35,465 nucleotides of DNA, taken from positions 636 to 36,100 of the forward strand of contig NZ_AOIL01000064.1 of NCBI RefSeq assembly GCF_000337595.1, in the 5' to 3' direction. How positions within the stretch are numbered: the stretch's first letter is position 1; each line of letters begins with the position of its first letter. The position numbers and the translations under genes are program-made. This document shows positions 24,174-32,191 of the stretch, piece by piece. Source of the stretch: Natrialba taiwanensis DSM 12281 (GTDB taxonomy: Archaea; Halobacteriota; Halobacteria; Halobacteriales; Natrialbaceae). The notes beneath the pieces are model-generated. The model made no database searches. It saw only the letters and a program-made list of their open reading frames with translations, and was not told where the DNA came from.

Positions 24174-25378
24174 ACGACCTCCATCCCACGAAGCTCCTCG
24201 TAGCGCTCGCGCCGAACGTCGAGTTCCTCGAGGTAGACCTCCTCGTTGTGCTGGCCATGACGCGGGCCGGCGTGGACAACTCTCCCTGGGGTGCGCGAGA
24301 ACTTCGGAACTGTGTTCGCGGTCCGAAGCGTGCCCAGATCGTCGTCCTCAATCTCGACGATGTTGTTTCGGGCCGCGTACTGCTCGTCCTCGAAGATGTC
24401 GCCCATACTATAGACCGGGCCGACAATGGCGTCTGCGGCTTCCATCTCAGCGATCGCCCGGTCAGTCGTGCGTTCGCTGGTCCACTCCTCGATGACCGCG
24501 TCGAGTTCGTCGGCGTTCTCGACACGGTCCTTGTTCGTCTCGAACCGCGGGTCGTCAACGAGTTCCGGGCGGCCAATGGCGTCCATGACGTTCTCGAAGA
24601 TACGCTGTGAGGACGCAGACAGCGTAATGTGGCTGTCGGATGTCGCGTAGACGTTGCGTGGGGCGGCGCTCGAATGGTGGTTGCCGGTCCGCTCACACTC
24701 CTTGCCGAGCCGGTCATACGCCTCGATGTCGCCGAGGAACAGCCGGAACAGCGGTTCGTAGAGACTCACGTCAATCACCTGCCCGGTTCCGCTTGCGCCG
24801 ATGTCGCGCTCGAATATCGCGAACATCGACGCCTGCACCGCAAACTGTGCTGCGGTTAGATCGGCGAGACTAATCGGTGGCAACAGCGGCTCGCGGTCGG
24901 GAAATCCGTTGATATCGGCCCACCCGGATATACCCTCGGCGATCGTTCCGAATCCGGGCTTCGCCGATCGAGGACCCGTCTGCCCGTAGCCCGATAGACG
25001 AACGACGATCAGCTCTCCGTTTTGACCGCGGAGCGTTTCGGGGCCCAGATCCCAGCGTTCGAGCGTGCCCGGCCGGAAGTTCTCGAAGAGTAGGTCCGCG
25101 TCGTCAATCAGCTCGAATAGCAGCTCGCGGCCCTGCTCGGTGCTCAGATCAAGCGTAATACACCGCTTGTTCCGCCCGGCCGACTTCCACCACAGGGAGG
25201 TCTTACCGTCGAACGGCGGCCATTCTCGGATTGGATCACCGTGCTTCGGGTGCTCGATCTTGATAACGTTTGCACCGAAGTCGGCCAGCTGTGCGGTTGC
25301 AAAGCCGCCACTGATCATTTCGGTGCAGTCAATCACGTCGAGACCGGCAAGCGGCCCCTGTGTCGTATTCTCACTCAT
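24170..25378 (-). CDS. Class III CoA-transferase (CaiB/BaiF family)
   Basis: This 402-residue enzyme moves CoA between carboxylic acids. Family features: GPLAGLDVIDCTEMISGGFA at the N-terminus, NKRCITLDLSTEQGRELLFE, FRPGTLERWDLGPE, IVVRLSGYGQTGPRS, and the catalytic Asp in SLADLTAAQ (D173, equivalent to Asp169 of formyl-CoA transferase). Length is normal for the family. It is first in an operon with the LeuA-like gene (4-nt overlap) and is transcribed away from an HTH-10 regulator, sharing an 84-96-bp intergenic region with an AACCCA/TGGGTT dyad. It most likely activates the acid imported by the nearby symporter. Confidence 0.9.
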   Translation of the reverse strand: MSENTTQGPLAGLDVIDCTEMISGGFATAQLADFGANVIKIEHPKHGDPIREWPPFDGKTSLWWKSAGRNKRCITLDLSTEQGRELLFELIDDADLLFENFRPGTLERWDLGPETLRGQNGELIVVRLSGYGQTGPRSAKPGFGTIAEGISGWADINGFPDREPLLPPISLADLTAAQFAVQASMFAIFERDIGASGTGQVIDVSLYEPLFRLFLGDIEAYDRLGKECERTGNHHSSAAPRNVYATSDSHITLSASSQRIFENVMDAIGRPELVDDPRFETNKDRVENADELDAVIEEWTSERTTDRAIAEMEAADAIVGPVYSMGDIFEDEQYAARNNIVEIEDDDLGTLRTANTVPKFSRTPGRVVHAGPRHGQHNEEVYLEELDVRRERYEELRGMEVV

Positions 25379-25390
25379 CGGTGCGTATAC

Positions 25391-25450
25391 TAACTATATG
25401 GATTGATAGTGGATGAATAAAAACCCAACAAGTGTGGGTTATTTATATTC
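25391..25450. promoter_or_regulatory. Divergent promoter region with AACCCA-N7-TGGGTT operator
   Basis: A dyad, AACCCA (25422-25427) and TGGGTT (25435-25440), sits directly upstream of the TATA-like ATTTATATTC (25441-25450) of the HTH-10 gene, whose ATG is at 25475. On the other side CTATATG (25394-25400) may be the TATA element of the CoA-transferase, though it is nearer to that start than usual. A regulator bound at the dyad could control both directions. Confidence 0.5.
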
Positions 25451-25474
25451 CATGGGGATGAAGTGGAATTCCAC

Positions 25475-26137
25475 ATGCTCACTGCAACAATCTACATTGA
25501 CCTCAACGATGATTATGCCCTCAGCGAGCTGCAACCGATCCATGACGAAACCTTCGTGATGTACAAGTTCGAAGTCATTGACGGGGAGACGATCAAATTC
25601 CTCATCGACGCGGGCGAACACCGTGAAAGCATCGCGGCAGTGCTCGACGGGAACGATGCGGTGTACTCTGTCGAGCCGATCGCAGAGTCCCAGCTGCTCA
25701 TCACGAAGCGGTCATCGGGCGTAATCCCGATCATCCGTGAAAACCATGGGATGTTCCAGCGGATGAACGAGTTCAACGGCACTGGCCGAATGTTCGAGAT
25801 CGTCGTCTTCAATCGCGAGGATCTGAAGAACATCATCGACGGGCTACGAGAACTGGGCTCTGTTCGGCTGGAGCGGCTCAAACCATTCGCAGGCTATTCG
25901 TCCTCGTTCTCAACGCGCCAGGGCGAAGTACTCGAACTCGCCTACGAACACGGCTACTTCGACTGGCCGCGGGAGACGGACGTAAAGACTCTCGCCGATC
26001 AGCTCGACATCAGCCACACCACGTTCCTCGAACACCTCAGGAAGGCTGAAAAGAAAGTCATCGGGGAAACGCTCAACGGTGGGACCACGGCACCGACTAT
26101 ACTGGAGGATATAGGGAACGCTCAATCCGACCGGTAG
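25475..26137 (+). CDS. HTH-10 (bacterio-opsin-activator type) transcriptional regulator
   Basis: Starting at ATG 25475 (MLTATIYIDLNDDYALSELQ), this is a 220-residue protein. GTG 25463 is possible but lies too near the TATA box. The N-terminal sensing region (about 1-150) includes LLITKRSSGVIPIIRENHGM. The C-terminal HTH-10 domain (about 155-210) reads STRQGEVLELAYEHGYFDWP, ETDVKTLADQLDISHTTFLE, HLRKAEKKVI. Diverging from the CoA-transferase/LeuA-like operon, it is the probable pathway-specific regulator responding to the substrate or its CoA ester. Confidence 0.85.
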   Translation: MLTATIYIDLNDDYALSELQPIHDETFVMYKFEVIDGETIKFLIDAGEHRESIAAVLDGNDAVYSVEPIAESQLLITKRSSGVIPIIRENHGMFQRMNEFNGTGRMFEIVVFNREDLKNIIDGLRELGSVRLERLKPFAGYSSSFSTRQGEVLELAYEHGYFDWPRETDVKTLADQLDISHTTFLEHLRKAEKKVIGETLNGGTTAPTILEDIGNAQSDR

Positions 26138-26360
26138 ACGGCACTTCGACGTGCAGTCTGGGCCAGAATCAGGACATCCAGCAGGACCGAAATAGGAACG
26201 GGACAATCATTTCCGAGGCTCTGATAAACGAAGGTGACATCCTCCCCGCCGTTTACAGTAGTTGCCGATTCGACTCGACGGCCGAGCGAAGTTAGTTGAT
26301 GAAGCGATTTGGATTGTGAAGCTGCGATGATCTAGGCGCTACGGAGATGGAAGGAGCAAA

Positions 26361-26385
26361 GAAACGCCGCCAGCAGCGGCGTTTC
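26361..26385. terminator. Perfect 10-bp hairpin GAAACGCCGC / GCGGCGTTTC
   Basis: GAAACGCCGC (26361-26370), a 5-nt loop CAGCA, then GCGGCGTTTC (26376-26385). There is no T-run, so it may be a terminator-like structure after the HTH-10 gene (about 220 bp away) or the end of the adjacent IS remnant. Confidence 0.35.
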
Positions 26386-26445
26386 TGAGCGTTTCCACTC
26401 AGTTATGGCGTGCTGACCGATAAGCTCGGTCGGATCAATCAACCG

Positions 26446-26661
26446 CTATCCATAATCAGTCATAACGACGAATTCCTGGAAGAGATGCGTCGAGAGCGGC
26501 GGTTTCTCTGGTACAGCACCAGCTGAGACGAGCACATTTGCGAGGATCCACAGATTGTACATCACAACCGCGAACAGGAAGTAGAACAGCCGCACCGAGA
26601 ATGTCGGCGACGACGTTCTCGGGAGAAAATCATCGATCTGCCGATAGGAGGTTTCAATGAC
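26446..26661 (-). pseudogene. C-terminal fragment of an ISH3/ISH4-like transposase
   Basis: The minus-strand frame reads ETSYRQIDDFLPRTSSPTF, SVRLFYFLFAVVMYNLWILA, NVLVSAGAVPEKPPLS, HLFQEFVVMTDYG and stops at 26446. The E-x-x-Y-R-x-I-x-x-F-x-x-R-T-S-S pattern and the following hydrophobic RLFYFLFAVVMYNLW helix are the end of the DDE domain in haloarchaeal ISH3-type transposases; the catalytic Glu is the E of ETSYR. The rest of the gene is missing; an in-frame stop lies just upstream. Confidence 0.6.
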
Positions 26662-26828
26662 TCACTCACTTGGCAAACAAAACTCATGCGCTATCCAGTA
26701 ATTACAGCGGTAGCGAGTCGAAAGCCATCCGTTTACGGGTGAGATGAAGCCGACAACTGGGAATCTATCCACGCTCGTAGCTACGGCTGGGGTAATATTT
26801 TTACGTAATATTTTTATCTGAATGAAAT

Positions 26829-27599
26829 CTATTCGGGGAGGAATTCTTCTATGCCATTTCGCATGAATGTCAAATCAGCCCCTAGTAGAAAGAATTGGAA
26901 ACCCTGTTCCATCCGTTCAGCTTGAATATCTGACCTCCGGCCCGCAATACCGGGGAAAACGTCTTTTTCAATCGCCGCATCAAGTACGCGTTCAACAGCT
27001 GTGTTTACTTCTGGATGATCAGTCTTTCCAGGATATCCAAGTGCCGACGAAAGATCGTTTTCGCCAATAAAAGCAACGTCAATCCCATCAACTGTAAGGA
27101 TTTCCTCAATCGACTCAACAGCGGAAGGTGATTCAATCTGAATCACGACGAGCGTTTCCGCATTTGAGTTGTTCACATAGTGATCAAAGCTCTCACCGTA
27201 GGCGTTCGCCCGCGTGGTGCCAGCGACACCACGTTTTCCGATCGGTGGGAAATGGGTCGATTCGACAATATCCTCCGCATCTGTGACGGTTTCGACACTT
27301 GGTACAATTACCCCCTGTGCACCAGAATCGAGAGCATGCTTCGCTGCTCCCGAAACTGCTTCTTCAACAGAAGGGAGCCGTACTATTGGTGTAGCGTTTG
27401 GCTCGATTGCTCGAATAAGTGTCTCGACGTGTTCCGGTGAATACGGAGCATGTTCTGTATCAATACCAATCCAGTCCGTACTCGTCTGTGAGAGTACTTC
27501 TGCCGCACGGGGACTGTGAGACAAAAGCCATGCACCGACAACGGAATGTCCTCGCCTGAGTTCAGATAGAGTGTGGTTTGTATCGAGCACATTCACCAC
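26829..27599 (-). CDS. HpcH/HpaI family aldolase
   Basis: This 256-residue metal-dependent class II aldolase cleaves 2-keto-3-deoxy or 4-hydroxy-2-oxo acids to pyruvate plus an aldehyde. Features: VVGAWLLSHSPRAAEVLS, WIGIDTEHAPYSPEHVETLI (catalytic His50), TPIVRLPSVEEA, metal ligands Glu in VVIQIESPSAVESIEEI and Asp in FIGENDLSSALGYPG. Length is typical. The start is GTG at 27599 (GTG GTG AAT GTG); no ATG is available in frame. It is transcribed alone. Its position beside the CoA-transferase, LeuA-like and symporter genes suggests a shared catabolic theme, but IS debris separates it from them. Confidence 0.88.
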   Translation of the reverse strand: MVNVLDTNHTLSELRRGHSVVGAWLLSHSPRAAEVLSQTSTDWIGIDTEHAPYSPEHVETLIRAIEPNATPIVRLPSVEEAVSGAAKHALDSGAQGVIVPSVETVTDAEDIVESTHFPPIGKRGVAGTTRANAYGESFDHYVNNSNAETLVVIQIESPSAVESIEEILTVDGIDVAFIGENDLSSALGYPGKTDHPEVNTAVERVLDAAIEKDVFPGIAGRRSDIQAERMEQGFQFFLLGADLTFMRNGIEEFLPE

Positions 27600-27908
27600 T
27601 TCGAGAGGCTTCTAAATAGGGTATAATGTACCGGTAATATCACATCTCCCGAACTGCAATATTTCATTGGATATCATGCATGACAAATCCATCTAGCCGA
27701 CCTCTGGTGCGTGAAAGTTCGGCATGGACGATAATCCACCGAATCAAATTCATCGCGTTGTCCGACGGCTGGTTCGGCGTGCGAACGAACTCGTCCGAAT
27801 CAGCCGGATCACATCTGTAATCGAGGGGATTTCTGTCGTTCAGGCTTCTAGCGGAGCTGAACACACCCTCAATTCGTATTAATAACCAGGCGGTACAACC
27901 TTTTACCT

Positions 27909-28088
27909 GTGTCAACATTCGTTGTCGTCGGTGGTGACGCCGCCGGAATGGCAGCAGCCAGTAAAGCGAAACGCGATGATCCCGAGATTGATGTCGTCGT
28001 CTTCGAACAGGGCAAGTGGGTCTCCTACGGCGCGTGTGGACTCCCGTACTACATCAAAGGCGAGATTCAGTCGCTTACAGATCTCGTG
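27909..28088 (+). pseudogene. CoA-disulfide-reductase/NADH-oxidase-like flavoprotein, N-terminal part (split by transposon)
   Basis: Sixty codons from GTG 27909 give the FAD-binding start of a pyridine nucleotide-disulfide oxidoreductase: FVVVGGDAAGMAAASKAKR (Rossmann G-x-G-x-x-A/G), DVVVFEQGKWVSYGACGLPY YIKG. SYGACGLPY carries the single redox Cys typical of CoA-disulfide reductases and NADH oxidases. The coding frame ends in the 9-bp duplication GATCTCGTG that flanks a transposon. It resumes in frame at 30749, and the joined product would be 469 residues, the family length. Confidence 0.85.
28080..28088 (+). repeat. 9-bp target duplication, left copy (GATCTCGTG)
   Basis: GATCTCGTG directly precedes the left terminal repeat GGCCTTGTTTAGACGC; the second copy is at 30740-30748. 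Removing the element and one copy restores the flavoprotein frame (TDLV-SITPEEF). Confidence 0.9.
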
Positions 28089-28315
28089 GGCCTTGTTTAG
28101 ACGCCAGAGAGACGACTCACTTCGGCAAACTAACCTATTTCAAAGCCAGAACTGAGCAGTGTGCCCTCTCGTCTCTCTCAATTTACGGATCGCCTCGTAA
28201 CGTTGGCAAAACGCGCTGTCTCTGGCGATGCTTCACCACCGGTCAAGAAGGGCAACGGTGGCTACGCTGACTGGGTGATCATTGTGATCCACGGTCTCCG
28301 CGAATACCTTGATCT

Positions 28316-28678
28316 GGCTCTGTTGAAACCCTCAACAGGTGATGGTTTCTGCCTCGTGGTGGTCAGTACAGAGCGTGAATTGCGCAGTGTTTTTCACCTT
28401 CAGCAAATGACTCCCCTCATGGTCTCCCGCGACACGAGAGAAACCGCGCTCCTGGTCGCCGTCGCCGTGATTGGCTTCCTCGCTGCCAATGCCCTTGACG
28501 CGCCGGACGTTGTGACCTGGGGCCTCCTCATCAGCATCGGCGGGGTTGGCCCTATTATCCGCAACGAGTGGCGCCGTCGACAGGACACGTGACGAGTTAG
28601 TTTTCTCTCGATACGCACGTCTACTGAACGGCTGTTTCACTCTCAATTGTGTCTGGAGAAGAGGATTTCAACAGAGCC
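28316..28678. mobile_element. 363-bp non-autonomous (MITE-like) element with membrane-protein ORF
   Basis: Terminal repeats GGCTCTGTTGAAACCCTC and, inverted, GGCTCTGTTGAAATCCTC (one mismatch in 18) are flanked by an 8-bp direct repeat CTTGATCT (28308-28315 and 28679-28686). Taking the first G/C of each end as part of the target gives a 10-bp repeat instead, so the duplication length is ambiguous. It has no transposase. The ends resemble those I recall for haloarchaeal IS6-type elements, which also make 8-bp duplications; that link is from memory. It is inserted in the transposase of the larger transposon. Confidence 0.8.
28419..28592 (+). CDS. 57-residue membrane protein encoded in the MITE-like element
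   Basis: ATG at 28419 (or 28407) opens a frame reading MVSRDTRETALLVAVAVIGF, LAANALDAPDVVTWGLLISI, GGVGPIIRNEW and a basic tail RRRQDT. Two hydrophobic segments are separated by a short turn; the C-terminus is positively charged. It takes up about half of the element and does not overlap the terminal repeats. I recognise no function. Similar small proteins beside haloarchaeal IS sequences are known to me only as hypothetical. Possible roles include membrane stress, a small toxin, or none. The frame continues upstream into the interrupted transposase, but those codons are not native to it. Confidence 0.6.
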   Translation: MVSRDTRETALLVAVAVIGFLAANALDAPDVVTWGLLISIGGVGPIIRNEWRRRQDT

Positions 28679-29380
28679 CTTGATCTGCCATATCGACGGC
28701 TTCTCGATGTCCTTCACGAGATGCATGGCATCGTCGAGAAACTGAATCTCGAAATGAGCGAGCTGCCAGACTTTACGACCGTCTGCGCACGGAAGCAGCA
28801 GCTCAAGATGGCAGTCTGGCGAACTCTCCTTCGACTCTCCGCTGATCTCCACGATACCGGTGACGTACAGGCTATCGACGCGACTGGCTTCGACCGATAC
28901 TCTGCTAGTCGCCACTACGCAAATCGGACAGACTACACCTTCAGATCGGTAAAGGCGACAGCGTTGGTCGACTGCGAAACCAGCACCGTGTTAGACATTC
29001 ATTGTTCGATGAAGCAGCCACATGACACCCGCGTTGGGCGGCAGGTACTCACACGGAACCTCGACCGGCTACAGACCGTGACCGCTGACAAAGGGTATGA
29101 CTGGAACGATCTCCGCGAAGAACTTCGGGAGGCCGACGTTCGGCCAGTGATCAAACACCGAGAGTTCTCCCCGCTAGATATGGCGCATAACGCTCGCCAT
29201 GACGACGATACCTATCATCGAGGGTCAATCGTCGAGGCTGTGTTTTTCGCGCTCAAGCAGCGGTACGGCGACATGCTTCGGGCGCGGACGTGGTTCGGGC
29301 AGTTCCGTGAACCCGTTCTGAAAGCGGCTGTGAGAAATGTCGAACTTGCTCCGTAACTTCGGTCAGTACAGCATGTGTAT

Positions 29381-30610
29381 TTATCGAATTGCAGGAGAGC
29401 CATCCGTATCATTTGCATCGGCTATCCACTGCGGTTGCATCGGGAGGATGTCCGACGGCAAATCGTTCATGTCGAAGAATCCGACCTCGAGGGCTTCCTC
29501 TTCGTCGGCCTCGGGTGTCCCCCCCTCGATGGTACACCGAAAGCAATTCGTGACGAAGTGAACTGTCTTGCCTGAGGGATACGAAAACACCTGCTGTTCC
29601 GGGTGTGAATAGACGCCCATCAACCGCTCAACCGCTATTTGCAGTCCCGTTTCCTCCTCAACCTCCCGTGTGATAGCGTCCCCGACTGGTTCGCACCGTT
29701 CGACCGTGCCCGTCGGGAGCGCCCACTGCTCTTTGTCGGCGCGTTTCAGCAACAGCACCTCATCTGTGTCATTCACTACGACAGCAGCGACACCCGGACG
29801 TATCTCGTCCGGCCACGAATAGGGAGGTTCCTCCCACGTGTCGGTTGTGTCCGTGAAGAGGTTTGCAAGCGTCGAGATCGTCAAATCTGGTTGCTGAAGA
29901 TCACGAGCAGATGCGGCAATCGGTTCGTCCTCGGCCACCAGAATCCCGGTGAGCCCCGCACGGTGGGCGCCGAGAACGTCCGTGGCAGGATTATCGCCAA
30001 TCACGACCGCTTGCACGTCGTCGGCCAGCCCGTCAAGAGCCATCTCGAACATAAGCGGCTCGGGTTTGCCAACGACCGTCGGCTCTGTCCCCGCCGCAGC
30101 TTCGACTGCTCGGACAATGGCCCCGGCCCCGGGTACGGGCCCGTCTGGGGTCGGGAACGACCCATCCGGGTTCGTCCCCACGAACGTCGCTCCCCGATGG
30201 ATGTGTCTCGCCGCCCGCTGGATGTCTTGATACGACGTCTTCTCGTCCGCGCCGACGACCATCGCATTGGGATCGTCGTCCGTGACCTCGATGCCCTCCT
30301 CTTGGAGTTCGATTTCCAGCCCTTCGCTACCGACGACAGCAGCGGTGGTCACATCCTGTTGGGAGAGGTAGTGGGCGGTCGCCCAGCCCGACGTGATGAT
30401 CTCGTCTTCTTCCGCGTCGATCCCCAGTTTGCGAAGATTGTTCGCGATCGTCTGACGCTGAGGGCGTGGGTCGTTCGTCAGGAATCGTAGTTCCTTGTCC
30501 CGCTCATCGAGGCGATTCACCGACTCGACCGCCTCCGGTAGGGCCTCGTCCCCGAGATACACTACCCCGTCAAGGTCAAGCAAGAACGCGTCGAATTGCT
30601 CAGAAACCAT
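29381..30610 (-). CDS. HAD-IIA phosphatase – NUDIX hydrolase fusion
   Basis: Starting at ATG 30610 (MVSEQFDAFLLDLDGVVYLG; ATG 30628 also possible), this is a 409-residue two-domain protein. The N-terminal HAD-IIA (NagD-like) domain has FLLDLDGVVY (D12, D14), RFLTNDPRP, GKPEP (about 181-185) and VIGDNPATDVLGA (205-211). From about 255 a NUDIX domain follows, with the full box GTVERCEPVGDAITREV… EEETGL (301-323). The HAD part would remove phosphate from a small sugar or nucleotide, and the NUDIX part would cut a nucleoside diphosphate linkage, so the fusion may process one nucleotide-derived metabolite stepwise. It is carried inside a transposon, converging on the transposase. Confidence 0.85.
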   Translation of the reverse strand: MVSEQFDAFLLDLDGVVYLGDEALPEAVESVNRLDERDKELRFLTNDPRPQRQTIANNLRKLGIDAEEDEIITSGWATAHYLSQQDVTTAAVVGSEGLEIELQEEGIEVTDDDPNAMVVGADEKTSYQDIQRAARHIHRGATFVGTNPDGSFPTPDGPVPGAGAIVRAVEAAAGTEPTVVGKPEPLMFEMALDGLADDVQAVVIGDNPATDVLGAHRAGLTGILVAEDEPIAASARDLQQPDLTISTLANLFTDTTDTWEEPPYSWPDEIRPGVAAVVVNDTDEVLLLKRADKEQWALPTGTVERCEPVGDAITREVEEETGLQIAVERLMGVYSHPEQQVFSYPSGKTVHFVTNCFRCTIEGGTPEADEEEALEVGFFDMNDLPSDILPMQPQWIADANDTDGSPAIR

Positions 30611-30614
30611 GCCA

Positions 30615-30697
30615 ATTTGTAGCACCATCAGCCACTTGTATCCTTTTGGAGGAGGTTACAGCCGCAGTTTAACTGAGCGGCTGATTTGTAGCGTCAT
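30615..30697. repeat. Imperfect direct repeat and hairpin upstream of the HAD-NUDIX gene
   Basis: ATTTGTAGCACCAT (30615-30628) and ATTTGTAGCGTCAT (30684-30697) are 14-bp copies differing at two positions. Between them AGCCGC (30660-30665) and GCGGCT (30677-30682) form a stem. This may be a regulatory site or a scar from cargo acquisition. Confidence 0.35.
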
Positions 30698-30739
30698 TAA
30701 CGAAAGGAACGGGCTGTTGCTCCGCGTCTAAACAAGGCC

Positions 30740-30748
30740 GATCTCGTG
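30740..30748 (+). repeat. 9-bp target duplication, right copy (GATCTCGTG)
   Basis: Identical to 28080-28088 and directly after the right terminal repeat of the transposon. Confidence 0.9.
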
Positions 30749-31978
30749 TCGATAACACCGGAAGAGTTCCGGCAAGAACGGGATATCGACCTGCGAACCG
30801 AACACGAGGTCGTAAATATCGATCCAGCCAATCGGACTGTTACGGCGCGTAGTGGTGATGAGGAGATCGTTCAGGAGTATGATCACCTACTCGTGGCAAC
30901 CGGTGCGGAAGCAGTCCTGCCGCCGATCGATGGGTTCGACCGCACTGGTGTTTTCACGCTCGGCTCGATGTCTGATGGGAAGGACCCCTGGGAGTACGTC
31001 GGGCGGGCACGGTCTGAGGAGGATCTTCAGCAACCTGACCGTGGACCGGCTTGCCAGTTCCTCGAATCGTGTACCGGGCCTGTGGGAATCGTCGGCGGGG
31101 GGTATATCGGGATCGAGATGGCGGAAGCACTCGCGGCCAACGGGTTCGAAATTCATCTCTTCCAGCGTGGCGATCGCATCCTGAAGCAGTTCAGTACGGC
31201 CACCAGCAAGGCCATTCTTGATCCTCTCGACGAGCAAAACGTTGTCGTCCATCTCAACGCTGACGTGCAAGCACTTGAGGGTGATGACGAGGTCACCGCT
31301 ATTTCAGCGACTAACGACTACGTCCCGGTCGAAATGGTTCTCGTCGGAACAGGCGTCCGCCCTCGGACAGCCCTTGCTGAGGACGCTGGCATCCAACTCG
31401 GCGACACGGGAGCAATCGCGACCGACGCCTATCGGGAGACGAATCTCCAGAACGTGTATGCAGCGGGTGATTGTGCGAAGGCCGCACACGTCGTCACCGG
31501 CGACCCGGCGTACATACCCTTAGCATTGACTGCCAACCGACATGGGCGAGCTGTCGGTCAGACGATCGCTGGTGAGCCGACCGAAGGAGGTGGGGTCGCG
31601 GGAACGGCAGCGATTAAAACGTTCGAACTCGAAGCAGCCCGAACAGGAATCCTTGACCACGAGATAGCTCGCGACGCTGGGTTCGATCCGATAACGGAGA
31701 CGATTGAGGCCAAGTCCCGTGCTGGCTACTACCCAGAAGGTGGGACCGTCCAGGTAACGCTCACCATCGACCGGTCATCTGGACGGGTTCTCGGTGGCAG
31801 CCTCGTGTCCGAATATGGAGAGGGTGCCGTCCATCGAAGCCACGCCCTCGTGGGGGCAGTAACTGAAGGCATCACCGTCGGCGAACTTTCCAACTACGAT
31901 TTGGCGTATGCGCCTCCCTTCAATACGACGTGGGATCCTATTCTCACCGCTGCGAAGGTAATTGATGGCCAGCGCTAA
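30749..31978 (+). pseudogene. CoA-disulfide-reductase/NADH-oxidase-like flavoprotein, C-terminal part
   Basis: These 409 codons continue the frame broken at 28088: SITPEEFRQERDIDLRTEHE, YDHLLVATGAEAVLPPIDGF, the NAD(P)H-binding Rossmann motif PVGIVGGGYIGIEMAEALAA, FAD-contact NVYAAGDCAKAAHVVTGDPA, and the dimerisation domain to AYAPPFNTTWDPILTAAKVI. The joined protein would be an FAD/NAD(P)H enzyme reducing CoA disulfide, polysulfide or oxygen. ATG-less reading from GTG 30746 would lack the N-terminal FAD site and the redox Cys, so it should be inactive alone. Confidence 0.85.
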
Positions 31979-32191
31979 ACGGATCTACTCTCCGCACAGC
32001 AGTTCAAGAATAGCCCAATCTCTCTGTTGGAGGTTTCAGCCAACTTCGGAACTCCCACTCATAGTCATAACTGTGGTGGGAGACTCTGCAATGGAAGCTC
32101 ACTTCTCGATTCTCGTCAGAGTAGAGCTAGTAACTGCCAGCTCCACGATAGAGTCCCCAGAGGTTAATCAGACTGCGGACGTACTCCCGGT

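Larger units (their letters stand above)
26138..26828. other. Intergenic stretch with IS debris
   Basis: No intact gene was found. It contains a strong hairpin (26361-26385) and the C-terminal part of an ISH3-like transposase on the minus strand (26446-26661). The rest (26138-26360) has no recognisable coding frame. Confidence 0.5.
28161..29356 (+). pseudogene. IS5-family transposase interrupted by a small element
   Basis: The 5' part (28161-28315) reads MPSRLSQFTDRLVTLAKRAV … VIHGLREYLD. The 3' part (from 28687) reads PYRRLLDVLHEMHGIVEKLN …. Excising 28316-28678 with one 8-bp duplication gives a continuous 274-residue protein (REYLD-LPYRRLLD). DDE residues: Asp in VQAIDATGFDRYSASRHYA, Asp in VTADKGYDWNDL, Glu in RGSIVEAVFFALKQRYGDML. 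The protein starts with GTG. In the present state the transposase is split, so the element needs help in trans to move. The C-terminal ORF could start at 28649 only through sequence belonging to the insert. Confidence 0.82.
28089..30739. mobile_element. 2.65-kb IS5-type transposon with HAD-NUDIX cargo gene
   Basis: Perfect 16-bp terminal inverted repeats GGCCTTGTTTAGACGC (28089-28104) and GCGTCTAAACAAGGCC (30724-30739) are flanked by a 9-bp duplication GATCTCGTG. Inside are an IS5-type transposase on plus (28161-29356, itself interrupted by a small element) and a HAD-NUDIX gene on minus (29381-30610), their stops 24 bp apart. No copy of the terminal repeat lies between the transposase and the cargo gene, so both belong to one inserted unit. 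The flanking gene is otherwise intact, so the insertion looks recent. Confidence 0.85.

Noticed and set aside
27664-27918. 84-codon minus-strand frame between the aldolase and flavoprotein genes
   Set aside because: No recognisable domain and the wrong amino-acid composition; it also covers the upstream region of the flavoprotein.
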